From the NCBI GenBank assembly GCA_021838765.1, contig JAKCCY010000001.1:45720-109719 (forward strand): a stretch of 64,000 bases of DNA, written 5' to 3'. Made by a program: the position numbers and the translations under genes. This stretch comes from Nitrospirota bacterium. Its GTDB lineage: Bacteria > Nitrospirota_A > Leptospirillia > Leptospirillales > Leptospirillaceae. The notes below the pieces were generated by a model. It had not been told where the DNA came from. It was given only the letters and a program-made list of their open reading frames with translations, and did no database searches. Positions 52,201 through 61,840 of this stretch are shown here, one piece after another (the stretch's first letter is position 1; every line of letters starts with the position of its first letter).

Positions 52201-53405
52201 GACTTGTCGAGAATGGTCTGAGAGCGCTTCTCCGTAATCCTGTCCGGTCGTTTCTGACCATGAGCGGCATACTGATCGGTGTGGCATCGGTGATCCTTCT
52301 GGTCAGCATGGGAATGGGCGCGCGTCATCTGATTCTGAAATCGATCTCGAGTCTTGGCCCCAATCTTCTGATCGTGATTCCGGGGTCTGTGACGGATTCG
52401 GGGGCACAGGTGGGTGGGGGAACCGACACGACGCTGACCCTTGACGATGCGAGGGCGATTGCCTCTGGATGCCCTGCCATTATGGGAGATTCGGGTGCCT
52501 TGAGGACGGCGGCCCAGGTGGTTTCAGCGAGCTCAAACTGGTCGACGGTGGTGATGGGAACGCAGTCCGGGTACCTTGCCATCCGAAATTGGGAGCTATC
52601 GGCGGGGGGATTTTTTGGCCATCGGGATGTCATGTCCATGAACCGTCTTGCGGTTCTCGGAGGTCTTGTGGCGAGAAAGCTTTTTGGGGCCCAAAATCCG
52701 GTAGGCCAATGGATCCGTATCAACCACTCCCCCTTTAAGGTGATCGGGGTTCTATCCCAAAAGGGACAATCCCCCATGGGAATGAATCAGGACGATATGG
52801 TCATCGTGCCCATCACCACCCTCCAGAGCCAGATCATGGGTGTGGACTATCTGGGTGTGATCCTGGCCTCGGCGGTTTCGGTTTCCCGTATGGATGAAGC
52901 CAAACGGGAAATAGTCGCACTCCTCCGGATCCGACATCATATCCCCCCAGCCGGAAAAGTGGACTTTTCTGTTCATCCCATGAGCGACATGGCCCAGATG
53001 GCGAATCGGCTGACATTGATCCTGACGGTCCTTCTGGTGGCGATCGCCTCGATTTCCCTGGTGGTGGGTGGTGTGGGCATCATGAACATCATGCTGGTAT
53101 CAGTTCGGGAGAGAACGAAAGAGATCGGTGTCCGGATGGCCATTGGGGCGACTCCTGGGGATATCCTGCTGCAGTTTTTAACGGAAAGCGCTGTCCTTTC
53201 ACTTCTTGGAGGTGTTTTTGGTGCCGTTATCGCAATCTCCGGGATCTGGCTTGTACGCTTTTTAACCGGGTGGCCGGCACCGGTTCCCCTTTTTCTGAGC
53301 TTGGGGTCGGTCGTTTTTTCGGCTCTTCTGGGGATCGTGTTCGGTCTTTATCCGGCGGTTCTGGCCGCACGTCTTGATCCGATGACGGCTCTTCGTTACG
53401 AATAA
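52197..53405 (+). CDS. ABC transporter permease, MacB/FtsX type
   Basis: 402 residues. One N-terminal span at ~18-40 (SFLTMSGILIGVASVILLVS), a large periplasmic domain of ~230 residues, then three C-terminal spans (~275-400) with the FtsX-type motif VGGVGIMNIMLVSVRERTKE and IGVRMAIGATPGDILLQF. This is the mechanotransmission type of transporter, which drives substrate from the periplasm outward rather than through the inner membrane. It is coupled to the ATPase upstream; the periplasmic adaptor gene starts 26 bases later. Confidence 0.92.
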   Translation: MRLVENGLRALLRNPVRSFLTMSGILIGVASVILLVSMGMGARHLILKSISSLGPNLLIVIPGSVTDSGAQVGGGTDTTLTLDDARAIASGCPAIMGDSGALRTAAQVVSASSNWSTVVMGTQSGYLAIRNWELSAGGFFGHRDVMSMNRLAVLGGLVARKLFGAQNPVGQWIRINHSPFKVIGVLSQKGQSPMGMNQDDMVIVPITTLQSQIMGVDYLGVILASAVSVSRMDEAKREIVALLRIRHHIPPAGKVDFSVHPMSDMAQMANRLTLILTVLLVAIASISLVVGGVGIMNIMLVSVRERTKEIGVRMAIGATPGDILLQFLTESAVLSLLGGVFGAVIAISGIWLVRFLTGWPAPVPLFLSLGSVVFSALLGIVFGLYPAVLAARLDPMTALRYE

Positions 53406-53430
53406 TCTGATACACGACAAAGGTTGGGGT

Positions 53431-54573
53431 ATGTCCAGGAAAAAAAAAATCGGTTTGGGAATTTTTCTTTTGGGGCTGACTGTTCTTCTTGTGCTGCATT
53501 TCGTTTCCGGATCGAAAAGTAAGGATCTTTCCGGAAAGTTTGTCCTGGAGCCACTCAAGGTTGGAACGCTTGAGATTGAAGTGACCGCGACCGGTCGTCT
53601 CAAGGCCATGAAGACCGTTCATGTCGGTACCCAGGTCAGCGGTATCATTACGGAAGTGAAAGGAAGGCATAACCAGCATGTCCGGAAGGGAGAAGTGCTG
53701 GCCCAGATCGACCCGTCCATCTACCGGGCGCAGGTGGCGGAGGCAGAGTCCAACCTCTCGAAAATCGAGACACAGATCGCTCTCGACCGGCTTTCCCTTT
53801 CAAGGGATGACGATCTATTCAAAAGACACATCATTGCAGAAAACATCTATGACCAGGACAAAGCCAGGCTGTCCATGGACCAGGCCACCAGAAACCAGAG
53901 TATCGCCCGCCTGAACCTTGCGAAGGCGAATCTTCGCTATACCACCATTCTTTCCCCTATCGACGGCATCGTTATAGAGAGAAGGGTCCGGATCGGACAG
54001 ACGGTGACATCGGCCTTTAAAACGCCGAGGCTTTTCACGATTGCGGAGGACCTCTCCCTGATGCGGCTCGACACAAGGGTTTCCGAGTCGGATATCGGGG
54101 CGATCAAAAATGGGGAGTCCGTGACCTTTTCCGTTCCGGCATGGCCCGGGAGAACCTTTGGCGGACTTGTGACAATGGTTCGGGTACACCCCCGGACGGT
54201 GAACCATGTTGTGACCTATGATGTGATCAGCCGTGTCACCAATCCCGATCTGGCGCTTAAACCCGGGATGACAGCCCTTGTGACAATCCATGTCGGAGTT
54301 GTCTCCGGAAAGCCACTGATTTCCAATGCGGCACTCGTCTACCGGCCCGACGCGGAGATGCTTGGAGGGATCGATCTCTCCAAGTTCAAGCACCAGTCAA
54401 TTGTTTTTCGGTTGAGAAAGAACCGGGTGGAAGCGGTTCCTGTGATCATCGGGGAAACCGATGGAATTCATTCTGTCGTGGTTGGAGGAGATCTGAGTCT
54501 GGGAGATCAGGTGATCCTCCGCGATCACATGGGTGACAGCCGGAAAAGCCATGGGGGTCTCTTTGGCGGGTAG
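53431..54573 (+). CDS. Periplasmic adaptor protein, MacA/HlyD type
   Basis: 380 residues with an N-terminal anchor span at ~6-24. The adaptor features are in order: lipoyl half VHVGTQVSGIITEVKGRHNQ, a helical hairpin ~95-150, the second lipoyl half YTTILSPIDGIVIERRVRIG, and beta-barrel and membrane-proximal parts with PGMTALVTI. It would bridge the MacB-type permease to an outer-membrane duct. The order ATPase-permease-adaptor is the reverse of macA-macB, and no TolC-like gene is present here. Substrate unknown. Confidence 0.9.
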   Translation: MSRKKKIGLGIFLLGLTVLLVLHFVSGSKSKDLSGKFVLEPLKVGTLEIEVTATGRLKAMKTVHVGTQVSGIITEVKGRHNQHVRKGEVLAQIDPSIYRAQVAEAESNLSKIETQIALDRLSLSRDDDLFKRHIIAENIYDQDKARLSMDQATRNQSIARLNLAKANLRYTTILSPIDGIVIERRVRIGQTVTSAFKTPRLFTIAEDLSLMRLDTRVSESDIGAIKNGESVTFSVPAWPGRTFGGLVTMVRVHPRTVNHVVTYDVISRVTNPDLALKPGMTALVTIHVGVVSGKPLISNAALVYRPDAEMLGGIDLSKFKHQSIVFRLRKNRVEAVPVIIGETDGIHSVVVGGDLSLGDQVILRDHMGDSRKSHGGLFGG

Positions 54574-54621
54574 TTCCGAAACCAGTTGCTTTCCGGCGGT
54601 CAGGGCCTGTATGGGTGGTGG

Positions 54622-55767
54622 TTATTTTTTTGTAATATAACGTTCGATCGATTTTTCCTGGGTCAGTGTTGCTTCCGTAATCTGGTTCATGGCTTCCAGC
54701 AGGACCTTGTGGCCGGTCTGGATTTCGGCAAGAACACTGTCGGTCTGGTTGGCGAGTTCCTTGTTCTTGCTTGCCCTTTGCCGGCTTTCATCCAGAAGAT
54801 GGACCGTTTTCCGTGTTTCTTCCTGGACCATCCGGATGGTCCCCTCGATTTCCTTGGTCGCTTTGGCTGTCCTTTCGGCAAGTTTCCTGACCTCATCGGC
54901 GACCACTGCAAATCCTCGCCCCTGCTCGCCCGCCCTGGCCGCTTCGATGGCGGCGTTCAAGGCCAGAAGATTGGTCTGGGATGCGATCTGGCTGATGGTT
55001 TCCAGAATGGAGCCGATTTCCCCTGAACGTTTTCCCAGAAGTCCAACGACATCTCCAAGCTGTTGCATGGCTCCTTCGTTTTCCAGAACCCCTCGGGACA
55101 TGGAGAGGATGACTTCTTTTCCGCTATCGGCGCGATGACTTAAATTCTCGAGCTTGTGGACGACCTCTTCGACCTTGCTGGAAATCTCGCGTGTTGTCTT
55201 CGAAAGATCGCCAATATGCTCCTTGGCGGACACATCGGTGAAAATGGTTGCATAGGCGATCTTTTTTCCCTGTGGGTTGGTGAGAAGGGTTGTGACCGAG
55301 GAAATGCGCATGTTTCCAACCGGGATGATCTGGTTGAATCGGATCTCTCCTGGCTTGAGGGCTTCGAGAAGTCCCCGGATCCTGTCCGGATGCTCATGGA
55401 AGCGGTGGATGGAGCCACCCATCACATCTGCGGGGGTAATTCCGAAGTGGGATTTGAGGTCATCTTTCATTGCTTCGACGATCTCTTTCATCCGGTTGTT
55501 CATGTAAATGATCCGGTTCCCGTCTTTTCCGGTGCCCATGTCAGGAGTGGCGATCGCGATGCCGTCGGTCTGTGTGGCATGGAGGATGCTTGCGATCGAG
55601 TCGGGAGAGAGTCTGATCAGGGATTCCAGATCTGTGACGGCACCTGTATCTCCCTGCAATCCGGAACGGCCGGGGATCACTTCAGTGACAGGAGTCCTGT
55701 ATGTCGGGGGAGTATTTTTTTCGGTGGTTGTCTCGGCGGGAGACTTGGAGGATCGGTTAAAAAACAT
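54622..55767 (-). CDS. Soluble methyl-accepting chemotaxis protein
   Basis: 381 residues with no membrane span. An N-terminal low-complexity linker is followed by a PAS-like domain (~55-185, [16 protein letters not shown] and [19 protein letters not shown]), then the MCP signalling domain with the invariant tip [20 protein letters not shown] and [20 protein letters not shown]. No C-terminal CheR/CheB pentapeptide is present. It probably senses an internal signal such as redox or a cofactor state. It is divergent from fliM across a 284-base gap. Confidence 0.9.
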   Translation of the reverse strand: MFFNRSSKSPAETTTEKNTPPTYRTPVTEVIPGRSGLQGDTGAVTDLESLIRLSPDSIASILHATQTDGIAIATPDMGTGKDGNRIIYMNNRMKEIVEAMKDDLKSHFGITPADVMGGSIHRFHEHPDRIRGLLEALKPGEIRFNQIIPVGNMRISSVTTLLTNPQGKKIAYATIFTDVSAKEHIGDLSKTTREISSKVEEVVHKLENLSHRADSGKEVILSMSRGVLENEGAMQQLGDVVGLLGKRSGEIGSILETISQIASQTNLLALNAAIEAARAGEQGRGFAVVADEVRKLAERTAKATKEIEGTIRMVQEETRKTVHLLDESRQRASKNKELANQTDSVLAEIQTGHKVLLEAMNQITEATLTQEKSIERYITKK

Positions 55768-56051
55768 GTGGGATCCTTTCTGATCGATGTTCCGTTTTTG
55801 ATAGCAAGAATCAATTTTTTGAATCGGAGAGGATTTTATCCTGATTTCTGTAAAAAGAAAACAGGAGTATCTCCATCATGATGGCATCAAAATCCAGCAT
55901 CGGAGATGCGTCTTCATTCGCATGGCTCGGGATACATTCTTATCGGTTGTTTTCCGGTAATGGATGATTGCCACATCGTTGCCGATAAGAGATCATAGAC
56001 ACTGTCATATGATTTTATGGGCAGCGGGATCAACCAGGAGAATGACGGACA
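55768..56051. other. Divergent regulatory region between MCP and fliM genes
   Basis: No gene is evident. Two sigma-28-like -10 sequences face away from each other: GCCGATAA at 55981-55988 toward fliM and ACCGATAA on the reverse strand (complement of 55940-55947) toward the MCP gene. Neither has a TAAA-type -35 box at the right distance, so promoter identity is uncertain. Confidence 0.3.
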
Positions 56052-57089
56052 ATGGCTGAAAGTATCCTTTCCCAGGATGAGGTCAATGCCCTGTTGCGGG
56101 GCCTTTCGGATGGAGATATTGATACAGAGGGATCCGGAAAGGAAAAGGCCGATGAAGGGGATACCCATCTGTACAATCTGGCCAGCCAGGAGAGGGTCAT
56201 CCGGGGAAGGATGCCGACGCTTGAGGTCATCAACGAGCGTTTTGCGCGATTTTTTCAGGTGACGCTCTCCGCGACACTTCGAAAAAATATCGAGTTTGCC
56301 CCCCAGGGAATCGACATGCTGAAGTTTGGAGAGTTCCTGCGAAAGCTTCCGATGCCATCCAATATCAACATCCTTCGCCTGGAATCTCTCCGGCGGAACA
56401 TCCTCCTTGTGATCGATGCCAGGTTGGTCTACCTCATCGTGGATCATATCTTCGGAGGGAATGGCCGGGGACATGTCAAGGTCGAAGGCCGGGACTTCAC
56501 ACCGATCGAGGCCAGAATCACGAGAAATATCCTGGATCTGGCCATTGACGACTTTGAAAAGGCGTGGGCACCTGTCTACAGCATGCCCCTGACCTATATC
56601 CGTTCCGAAATCAATCCGCAGTTTGCAGCGATTGTGGCTCCGACGGAAATGGTCATTACCCTGGCCTACAAGCTTGAGATAGAAGGTCAGGGACGGATTG
56701 TCTACATCTGTATTCCCTATTCGACCATCGAGCCCATCAAGGAGAAGTTGTATACAGGCTTCCAGAGCGACCAGTTCGAGGTCGACAGTCTCTGGGCCAC
56801 GAGGCTCAAGGATCGTATCGAGGCCAGCCCCATCAAGATCCAGGCGGTGTTGGGAAAGACGACACGAAAAGTTCGTGAGGTGTTGGACTGGAAGGTCGGT
56901 GATGTGATTGGTCTGGATCGGCATATCAGTGAGCCGATCGATATCCAGGTCGAGGGGGTTAGCCGTTTTTTGGCCCGCCCGGGAACCCACAGGGGAAACA
57001 GGGCCGTCCGGATCGACCGGAGAATTCCACCTCCAACGGTTTATCAGGAAGGGGATAGCGAGGGGGAGATTAGTCTTCCTCCGGGGTAG
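56052..57089 (+). CDS. fliM: Flagellar motor switch protein FliM
   Basis: 345 residues. The N-terminal CheY-P binding segment ILSQDEVNALLRGL is intact, the middle domain has the GGxG motif (VDHIFGGNGRG) and surrounding FliM pattern, and the C-terminal SpoA/FliN-like domain begins near VLGKTTRKVREVLDWKVGDV. FliM is the C-ring protein that switches rotation. AGGAG precedes the ATG at a slightly long distance. Unusually, no fliN or fliL adjoins it. Confidence 0.93.
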   Translation: MAESILSQDEVNALLRGLSDGDIDTEGSGKEKADEGDTHLYNLASQERVIRGRMPTLEVINERFARFFQVTLSATLRKNIEFAPQGIDMLKFGEFLRKLPMPSNINILRLESLRRNILLVIDARLVYLIVDHIFGGNGRGHVKVEGRDFTPIEARITRNILDLAIDDFEKAWAPVYSMPLTYIRSEINPQFAAIVAPTEMVITLAYKLEIEGQGRIVYICIPYSTIEPIKEKLYTGFQSDQFEVDSLWATRLKDRIEASPIKIQAVLGKTTRKVREVLDWKVGDVIGLDRHISEPIDIQVEGVSRFLARPGTHRGNRAVRIDRRIPPPTVYQEGDSEGEISLPPG

Positions 57090-57250
57090 TCAATCGGTCT
57101 GCTGGAGTCTTTTCTTAGGGACAGAACTGGGGATAACGGACGATTGGGAGAGTGCCCGAACTGCGTATACGACCTGGTAATAAGCTTGAGACTTATTGGA
57201 ATGGCTCTGGCGCTTCATTTTTTAGGGAAGAGGAAAGGCTGGCCGGAAAA

Positions 57251-57324
57251 TGGCTGGGGGACAGGGACTCGAACCCCGATAGACAGATTCAGAGACTGTC
57301 GTCCTGCCGTTAGACGATCCCCCA
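57251..57324 (-). tRNA. tRNA-Gln (anticodon CTG)
   Basis: On the reverse strand the sequence folds into a full cloverleaf. The acceptor stem is TGGGGGA/TCCCCCA, the T arm contains GGTTCGAGTCC, and the anticodon loop CTCTGAA has CTG at complement(57290-57292). U1-A72 and discriminator G73 are the glutamine identity features, and CCA is encoded. The anticodon stem has a T-T mismatch at its inner pair (31/39). It lies between fliM and the PBP gene. The flanking gaps (57090-57250 and 57325-57495) show nothing else. Confidence 0.93.
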
Positions 57325-57495
57325 TTGCATTTTTCCCCATTTTCACTGAAACGCTGATAAAAATCAAGGACTCCTGAAGTTTTAAAAACCAAATCAGGAT
57401 GAAGGCCGTATTTTCACGCAGACCCGCTTTGTCTGCTTCATTGTTTGGCTGGCATCATTTTCTTTTCCCGGAACCGATAAGGGGGTTTTGGACCC

Positions 57496-59835
57496 CTAGA
57501 AAATCTTTTTCAGAAATAACCCCATTTGATCCATGAGCCCCGGAGACCGGGGGGTGTTTTGACATTCGGCGGAGGCGATCGGATTTCCTTCAAGAGAAGG
57601 AATGATTCTGGGGGGATCATTGCAGCCGGTTTTCACAAGGTTCATGAGAATCCCGGGAGGGGGTGGGGGAACGGAGGGTGTGACGTTCATGAGCCGGATG
57701 ATCTTTCCCGCTATCGGCAGGGCCAGCGTCGCTCCAAACCCCCAAGTCGGGGAGTTGTCATCGTATCCGACCCAAACCACAACAATCCGGTCAGGACTTG
57801 TCGCAACAAACCATGTATCCCTGCCTTTATTGGCCGTTCCCGTTTTTCCTCCCCAGCCATCCGATGTTGTCCAGTGCGAAAGCGACTTTCCGGTTCCGGA
57901 GGAGACGGTCCTTCTTAAAAGGTCGCCGACCAGATAGGCCGTTTGGGCTGGAATGACTCGCCGGACAATGGTGGGAAGGGGCGTAAATCTCCGGATTGGT
58001 GTCCCTTTTTCCGACAAGATACTGGCAATGGCATGCGGTGTGACGCCATATCCACCGTTGGCAATCGAGGCATACGCCCGGGCAATTTGAAGAGGAGACT
58101 GCGGTGTGACGCCAAGTGGCCAGGAGAGAGGCAGATCGCTTGCATCGGGTGAGTCGAGCCCCAGGCTTCTGGCTGTCTTCACCATCTCCCTCGGAGACAA
58201 TATGGTGGCCAGATGGAGGATCGGCCGATTCAGGGATTGGGTAAAGGCTTCTTCAAGAGTGATTTTTCCGTCCTGGACATTTTCGGCATTTCTGGGGCGC
58301 CAAAGATGGCCGCCGGCCGTTATGGCGATGGGATCATTTGAAAGGATTGTCTCGATATTGGCGTGCGGTGGCCCCTGATCGCGAGGATTGAGTGCGACAA
58401 TGTAGGGAACAATCTTGAACAGGGAAGCCGGTTGTCTTTTTGCCATTATGGCCCTGTTGAATGGAGCCAGTCGGAACGAGTCTCCCCCTGAAAGGGCCAG
58501 AATGGCTCCCGAACGCGGATCCATGACGATGGCGGCAGCTTCTAGGGGAGGTTTTTCGGGGTGTCGTTTCCAGACATACCGGTCAATCCGGTGCAGGTCG
58601 CCTGCCACCAGTTGGTCGACCTTTTCCGAAAGGACAGGGTCCATTGTCAGTGTGACGTTTGCTCCGGCGGGAAGTTCTCCCATTGTTTTGATGGCCCATG
58701 AAGTCAAATAGGGGCCGGGCGGTTTGGGAATCCCTCCTGAAATTCCGAGGGGACTCTTCAGATCCCGGGCGAGACGTTTTCCTTTGAGGTGTCCGGTCTC
58801 TCCAAGACTCTCGATGATCCTGTTCCGGATCGCCATGACCCTTGCCGGATGGCGGACGGGGTTATTCCTGTTCGGTGCGCGAAGAATGGCAGCAAGGGTC
58901 GCCGATTCCCGATAGCTCAGGCTTCTTGCGGAATGTCCAAAGAACGTCTCGCTGGCAGCCTCTATTCCGATGATTCTCTCTGACCCGCTGGTTCCCCATT
59001 CGGTATGGTTCAGATAGAGAGCCAATATCTGGTCGGGAGAGTGGGTTCTGGCGAGCTTGACAGCCAGAAGAACCTCGAGAAATTTCCGTTCAATGGTTTT
59101 CTGTTGTCCAAGAAGAATGTTTTTAACCACTTGCTGTGTCAGCGTGCTGCCGCCTTCCCGGAAGGTCCGGGACCTGAGATCAAGAACAAGAGCCCTCAAG
59201 ATGCCTGTGATGTCAACGGCCGGGGAGTTGTAGAAGTTTCGGTCTTCGGAGACCAGAAGGGTTGTTTTCATTCTCTCCGACACAAGATCCAGCGGGATCG
59301 GTCGATACAGGGCAAGAGTCTTGTCGATGATGGTTCCGAGAAAGCCGGGAGGAAGAGTGACAGACTCCGTTGGCTGGGGATCGGGGTTGCCGGGATCGAT
59401 GGGACTGATGGCGACCAGATATTTCAGATTGCGGGAAAAGACAAGCTTGAAATGTCGTGTGGTTTGATGGGATGACGGATTTTCCGACAGGACGATTGTC
59501 CGGAAGTTCGCCATTTTGGCATCAGGTTCGAGTTGGCTGATCAGGGAGGGAGAGATCCTCTCCCCTTTAAAAACCGGAAAGGGAGAGGAGTAGACGGTGA
59601 CCCCCGGAGCGGAGAGGGTCTTCAGTCGATCTTCCAGTAATCCGTCGAGGTGGCGGGAGAACCCCCACCCAATGGCGAGGACGATCAGGATAAAGGCGGC
59701 AAGGGTCAGTGAGAGAGACTTTTTTGTGAAGAAGGGTCCTGCTAGAATGTGGGACAATAGTGGCCTGTCCGTTTCTTTCGGCGAACCTTTCTCCTTGCCT
59801 TGTCCGTCAGGGTCAGGTGGCAGTTCTTGTGTCAC
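57496..59835 (-). CDS. mrcB: Class A penicillin-binding protein 1B-like
   Basis: 779 residues. Cytoplasmic tail ~1-38, one span ~39-60, then a UB2H-like region as in PBP1B (TVYSSPFPVFKGERISPSLI), glycosyltransferase domain GT51 ~170-340 with GGSTLTQQVVKNILLGQQ, and transpeptidase domain ~400-700 with SxxK (PASLFK), SxN (SLNRP) and KTG (GGKTGTANKG). It builds and cross-links peptidoglycan at the outer face of the inner membrane. GT motif 1 reads EDRNFYNSPAVD, where EDRxFxxHxGxD is usual; the catalytic Glu stays but His and Gly are replaced. The GTG start has GGAG upstream. It is divergent from the BamE-like gene. Confidence 0.9.
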   Translation of the reverse strand: MTQELPPDPDGQGKEKGSPKETDRPLLSHILAGPFFTKKSLSLTLAAFILIVLAIGWGFSRHLDGLLEDRLKTLSAPGVTVYSSPFPVFKGERISPSLISQLEPDAKMANFRTIVLSENPSSHQTTRHFKLVFSRNLKYLVAISPIDPGNPDPQPTESVTLPPGFLGTIIDKTLALYRPIPLDLVSERMKTTLLVSEDRNFYNSPAVDITGILRALVLDLRSRTFREGGSTLTQQVVKNILLGQQKTIERKFLEVLLAVKLARTHSPDQILALYLNHTEWGTSGSERIIGIEAASETFFGHSARSLSYRESATLAAILRAPNRNNPVRHPARVMAIRNRIIESLGETGHLKGKRLARDLKSPLGISGGIPKPPGPYLTSWAIKTMGELPAGANVTLTMDPVLSEKVDQLVAGDLHRIDRYVWKRHPEKPPLEAAAIVMDPRSGAILALSGGDSFRLAPFNRAIMAKRQPASLFKIVPYIVALNPRDQGPPHANIETILSNDPIAITAGGHLWRPRNAENVQDGKITLEEAFTQSLNRPILHLATILSPREMVKTARSLGLDSPDASDLPLSWPLGVTPQSPLQIARAYASIANGGYGVTPHAIASILSEKGTPIRRFTPLPTIVRRVIPAQTAYLVGDLLRRTVSSGTGKSLSHWTTSDGWGGKTGTANKGRDTWFVATSPDRIVVVWVGYDDNSPTWGFGATLALPIAGKIIRLMNVTPSVPPPPPGILMNLVKTGCNDPPRIIPSLEGNPIASAECQNTPRSPGLMDQMGLFLKKIF

Positions 59836-59897
59836 GTCGTGTGCGGCTCCATTTGATCAGCAGGACTCTCTTGTTGACTTCCTGAAAGGGGACATTC

Positions 59898-60266
59898 ATG
59901 AAACAACCTCCAAAACTTTACAACCGAAGGGGGTCTGTTGTGCCGTATGGCTTTGCGATCAGCCTTTGTTTGGTGCTTCTCCTGTCATCTGGTTGTACAT
60001 CCGAAGAGGGAACAAGGGTCTCGAGCGTCTCTCTCATGAAGCTGAAGACAGGGGTCAGTACCATGGCCGATGTCAAAAACACCCTCGGTGCTCCCGACCG
60101 GGTGGAAAAACGGTTTGGAGAGCAGGTCTGGATCTATCGCCACAGGGTGATCAAGGGATTATTCTACCGCCATATTACCGGGAAAAATATAGCCATCTCT
60201 TTTGATGAAAAAGGTGTGATCCGGCAGGTACGATCAAGCTCTGTGGACTCCTCCGAAGCATTCTAG
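59898..60266 (+). CDS. BamE/SmpA-like outer-membrane lipoprotein
   Basis: 122 residues. The signal peptide ends in the lipobox LLSSGC (Cys33). The mature part has the BamE/SmpA pattern LKTGVSTMADVKNTLGAPDR followed by a Trp-Ile-Tyr strand and a basic tail. BamE is an accessory lipoprotein of the outer-membrane barrel assembly machine, but the domain also occurs in unrelated lipoproteins. AAAGGGG precedes the ATG. A beta-propeller gene with BamB character is next, 128 bases on. Confidence 0.7.
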   Translation: MKQPPKLYNRRGSVVPYGFAISLCLVLLLSSGCTSEEGTRVSSVSLMKLKTGVSTMADVKNTLGAPDRVEKRFGEQVWIYRHRVIKGLFYRHITGKNIAISFDEKGVIRQVRSSSVDSSEAF

Positions 60267-60394
60267 TTGCGGGATGTCCCCAACTGGACCGATCCATCTG
60301 TGGTCATTTCCGGATACCCCATAGTGAGTGTACTCCCGGCATCGGTCCGGGGAAAGGACATCGGTCACATGATTGACAGCAGGGGAACTTTTTG

Positions 60395-61840
60395 ATGAAG
60401 CACGGATTCACCCGGATTCTCTGGTTGACTGCTTTCTGGACTCTTGGAGTCCTTTTTCCGGGACAGATTTCTCCTGTTTGGGGATCCTCCCCAATGGGGT
60501 TCCCGGATGATCCGTCTTCTTCCAGAATTCCGGAGACTCGCTCAGAAGATCCAATCGGATCAGTCGTCCCGCTTCCTCCGGACACATGGCCGGCAGAGTC
60601 CGGTAATCCTTTCCATAACCCTGTTTTTCTCTCACAAACACCTCTTTCAGAATGGACAAGGCAATTTTCCCGGAATGGAGCGGGAGAGGATTTTTCTTCC
60701 GGGATCGTGACCTCTTCCGGCCGGGTTTTTGCCGTTTCAACAACAGGACATGTCGAGGCTCTCGATGTCTCCTCCGGACGTTCTCTCTGGCATGTCCGGC
60801 TTGAAGCCCCTGTGCATGCCCCGATGATCCTTTCGAAAAGGATCCTCTATGTTGTTTCATCGAGTCCATCCATAACACTTGACCATCTGCTTTTGTATAC
60901 CCGGACAAGACATCTGTTGAGGGGGGATGGTTCAGAGAGGGTCTGGGCACTGTCTCAAAGATCAGGTCGGATCCTATGGACACAAAAGATTTCAGGAGCC
61001 GTTCTCGGAAGTCCCCTTCTGGAGCCACATACGATTGCCCTGGCGACAGGATCGGGACATCTGCTTTTCCTGTCCCGTCAGGATGGCCACATTGTTGTGG
61101 ACCTGCCGGTTTCGGATGGTTCGTTCGGGTGGGCATCTCCTCTCGACAGCTCCGATGCGATCTATCTGGCTCAGGAAAATCCGCCGATGATCGACCGGGT
61201 GACCAAATCCCCATTGAAGACCGATTGGCGCTTTGCCCTGTCCAACACAACAACCTATGACCGATTTTTCATTGGTGATCCGGTATTGACCGGCGAGGGC
61301 ATGGCCACCGTTTTCCGGAAAAAGGATTCCGGGGCAATGGTGCTTGTTTCCCTTGATCCCGTAACAGGAAGGATTTTGTGGACACTTTCCCTTTCGGATT
61401 CATCGAAGGATATTCCTGAAGAGATGCTGACCCTGGTGGATGCGGACGGGGTCCTGTATGTCCCCCTTCCCGAGAAGGGCGATCTTCTGGCCGTTTCGGA
61501 TAGTGGTCAACTCCTCTGGAAAAGTCATATCGGGGGATCCCCTCATACAGGGGGGACCGCTGTCGGACGTCTCCTGTTCGTTCCGCTGCCTTCTGGCCAT
61601 ATTGTCGCCATTGATCGAAAAAGTGGTCAAAAGGTCCATGAATGGAAGGGAAAATCTCCTCTTGGCCCCCGTTCACTCTCATTGATCGGTTCAATGATTT
61701 TCTTTGCGGACAGGAAAGGGGAGGTCAGGGCGATGGATCTGTCCACCCTTGGAGAAAAGGCGGACCTTCTGTCCAGGACCCCTTTCTTGAATGCCAAAGG
61801 GCCATTGAAGGATGCCGTAAAGGGAAAACCCAATGAGTGA
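60395..61840 (+). CDS. Exported PQQ-type beta-propeller protein (BamB-like fold)
   Basis: 481 residues with a signal peptide (cleavage near PVWGSS, ~27-30), no lipobox. From ~90 on there are at least six propeller repeats with the PQQ-repeat pattern, such as GHVEALDVSSGRSLWHVRLE, VWALSQRSGRILWTQKISGA, VSLDPVTGRILWTLSLSD and HIVAIDRKSGQKVHEWKG. Such propellers include BamB and PQQ-dependent enzymes; no catalytic residues of a dehydrogenase are evident, so a scaffold role is likelier. ATG 60395 follows AGGGGA. It overlaps the next gene by 8 bases. Confidence 0.75.
   Translation: MKHGFTRILWLTAFWTLGVLFPGQISPVWGSSPMGFPDDPSSSRIPETRSEDPIGSVVPLPPDTWPAESGNPFHNPVFLSQTPLSEWTRQFSRNGAGEDFSSGIVTSSGRVFAVSTTGHVEALDVSSGRSLWHVRLEAPVHAPMILSKRILYVVSSSPSITLDHLLLYTRTRHLLRGDGSERVWALSQRSGRILWTQKISGAVLGSPLLEPHTIALATGSGHLLFLSRQDGHIVVDLPVSDGSFGWASPLDSSDAIYLAQENPPMIDRVTKSPLKTDWRFALSNTTTYDRFFIGDPVLTGEGMATVFRKKDSGAMVLVSLDPVTGRILWTLSLSDSSKDIPEEMLTLVDADGVLYVPLPEKGDLLAVSDSGQLLWKSHIGGSPHTGGTAVGRLLFVPLPSGHIVAIDRKSGQKVHEWKGKSPLGPRSLSLIGSMIFFADRKGEVRAMDLSTLGEKADLLSRTPFLNAKGPLKDAVKGKPNE

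Noticed and set aside
55914..56990. A 358-codon reverse frame opposite fliM
   Set aside because: It is fully covered by a confident FliM on the other strand and its translation has no recognisable motif.
57484..57500. Rho-independent terminator of the PBP gene (GGGG...CCCC)
   Set aside because: Only a four-base stem and no T-run on the reverse strand.
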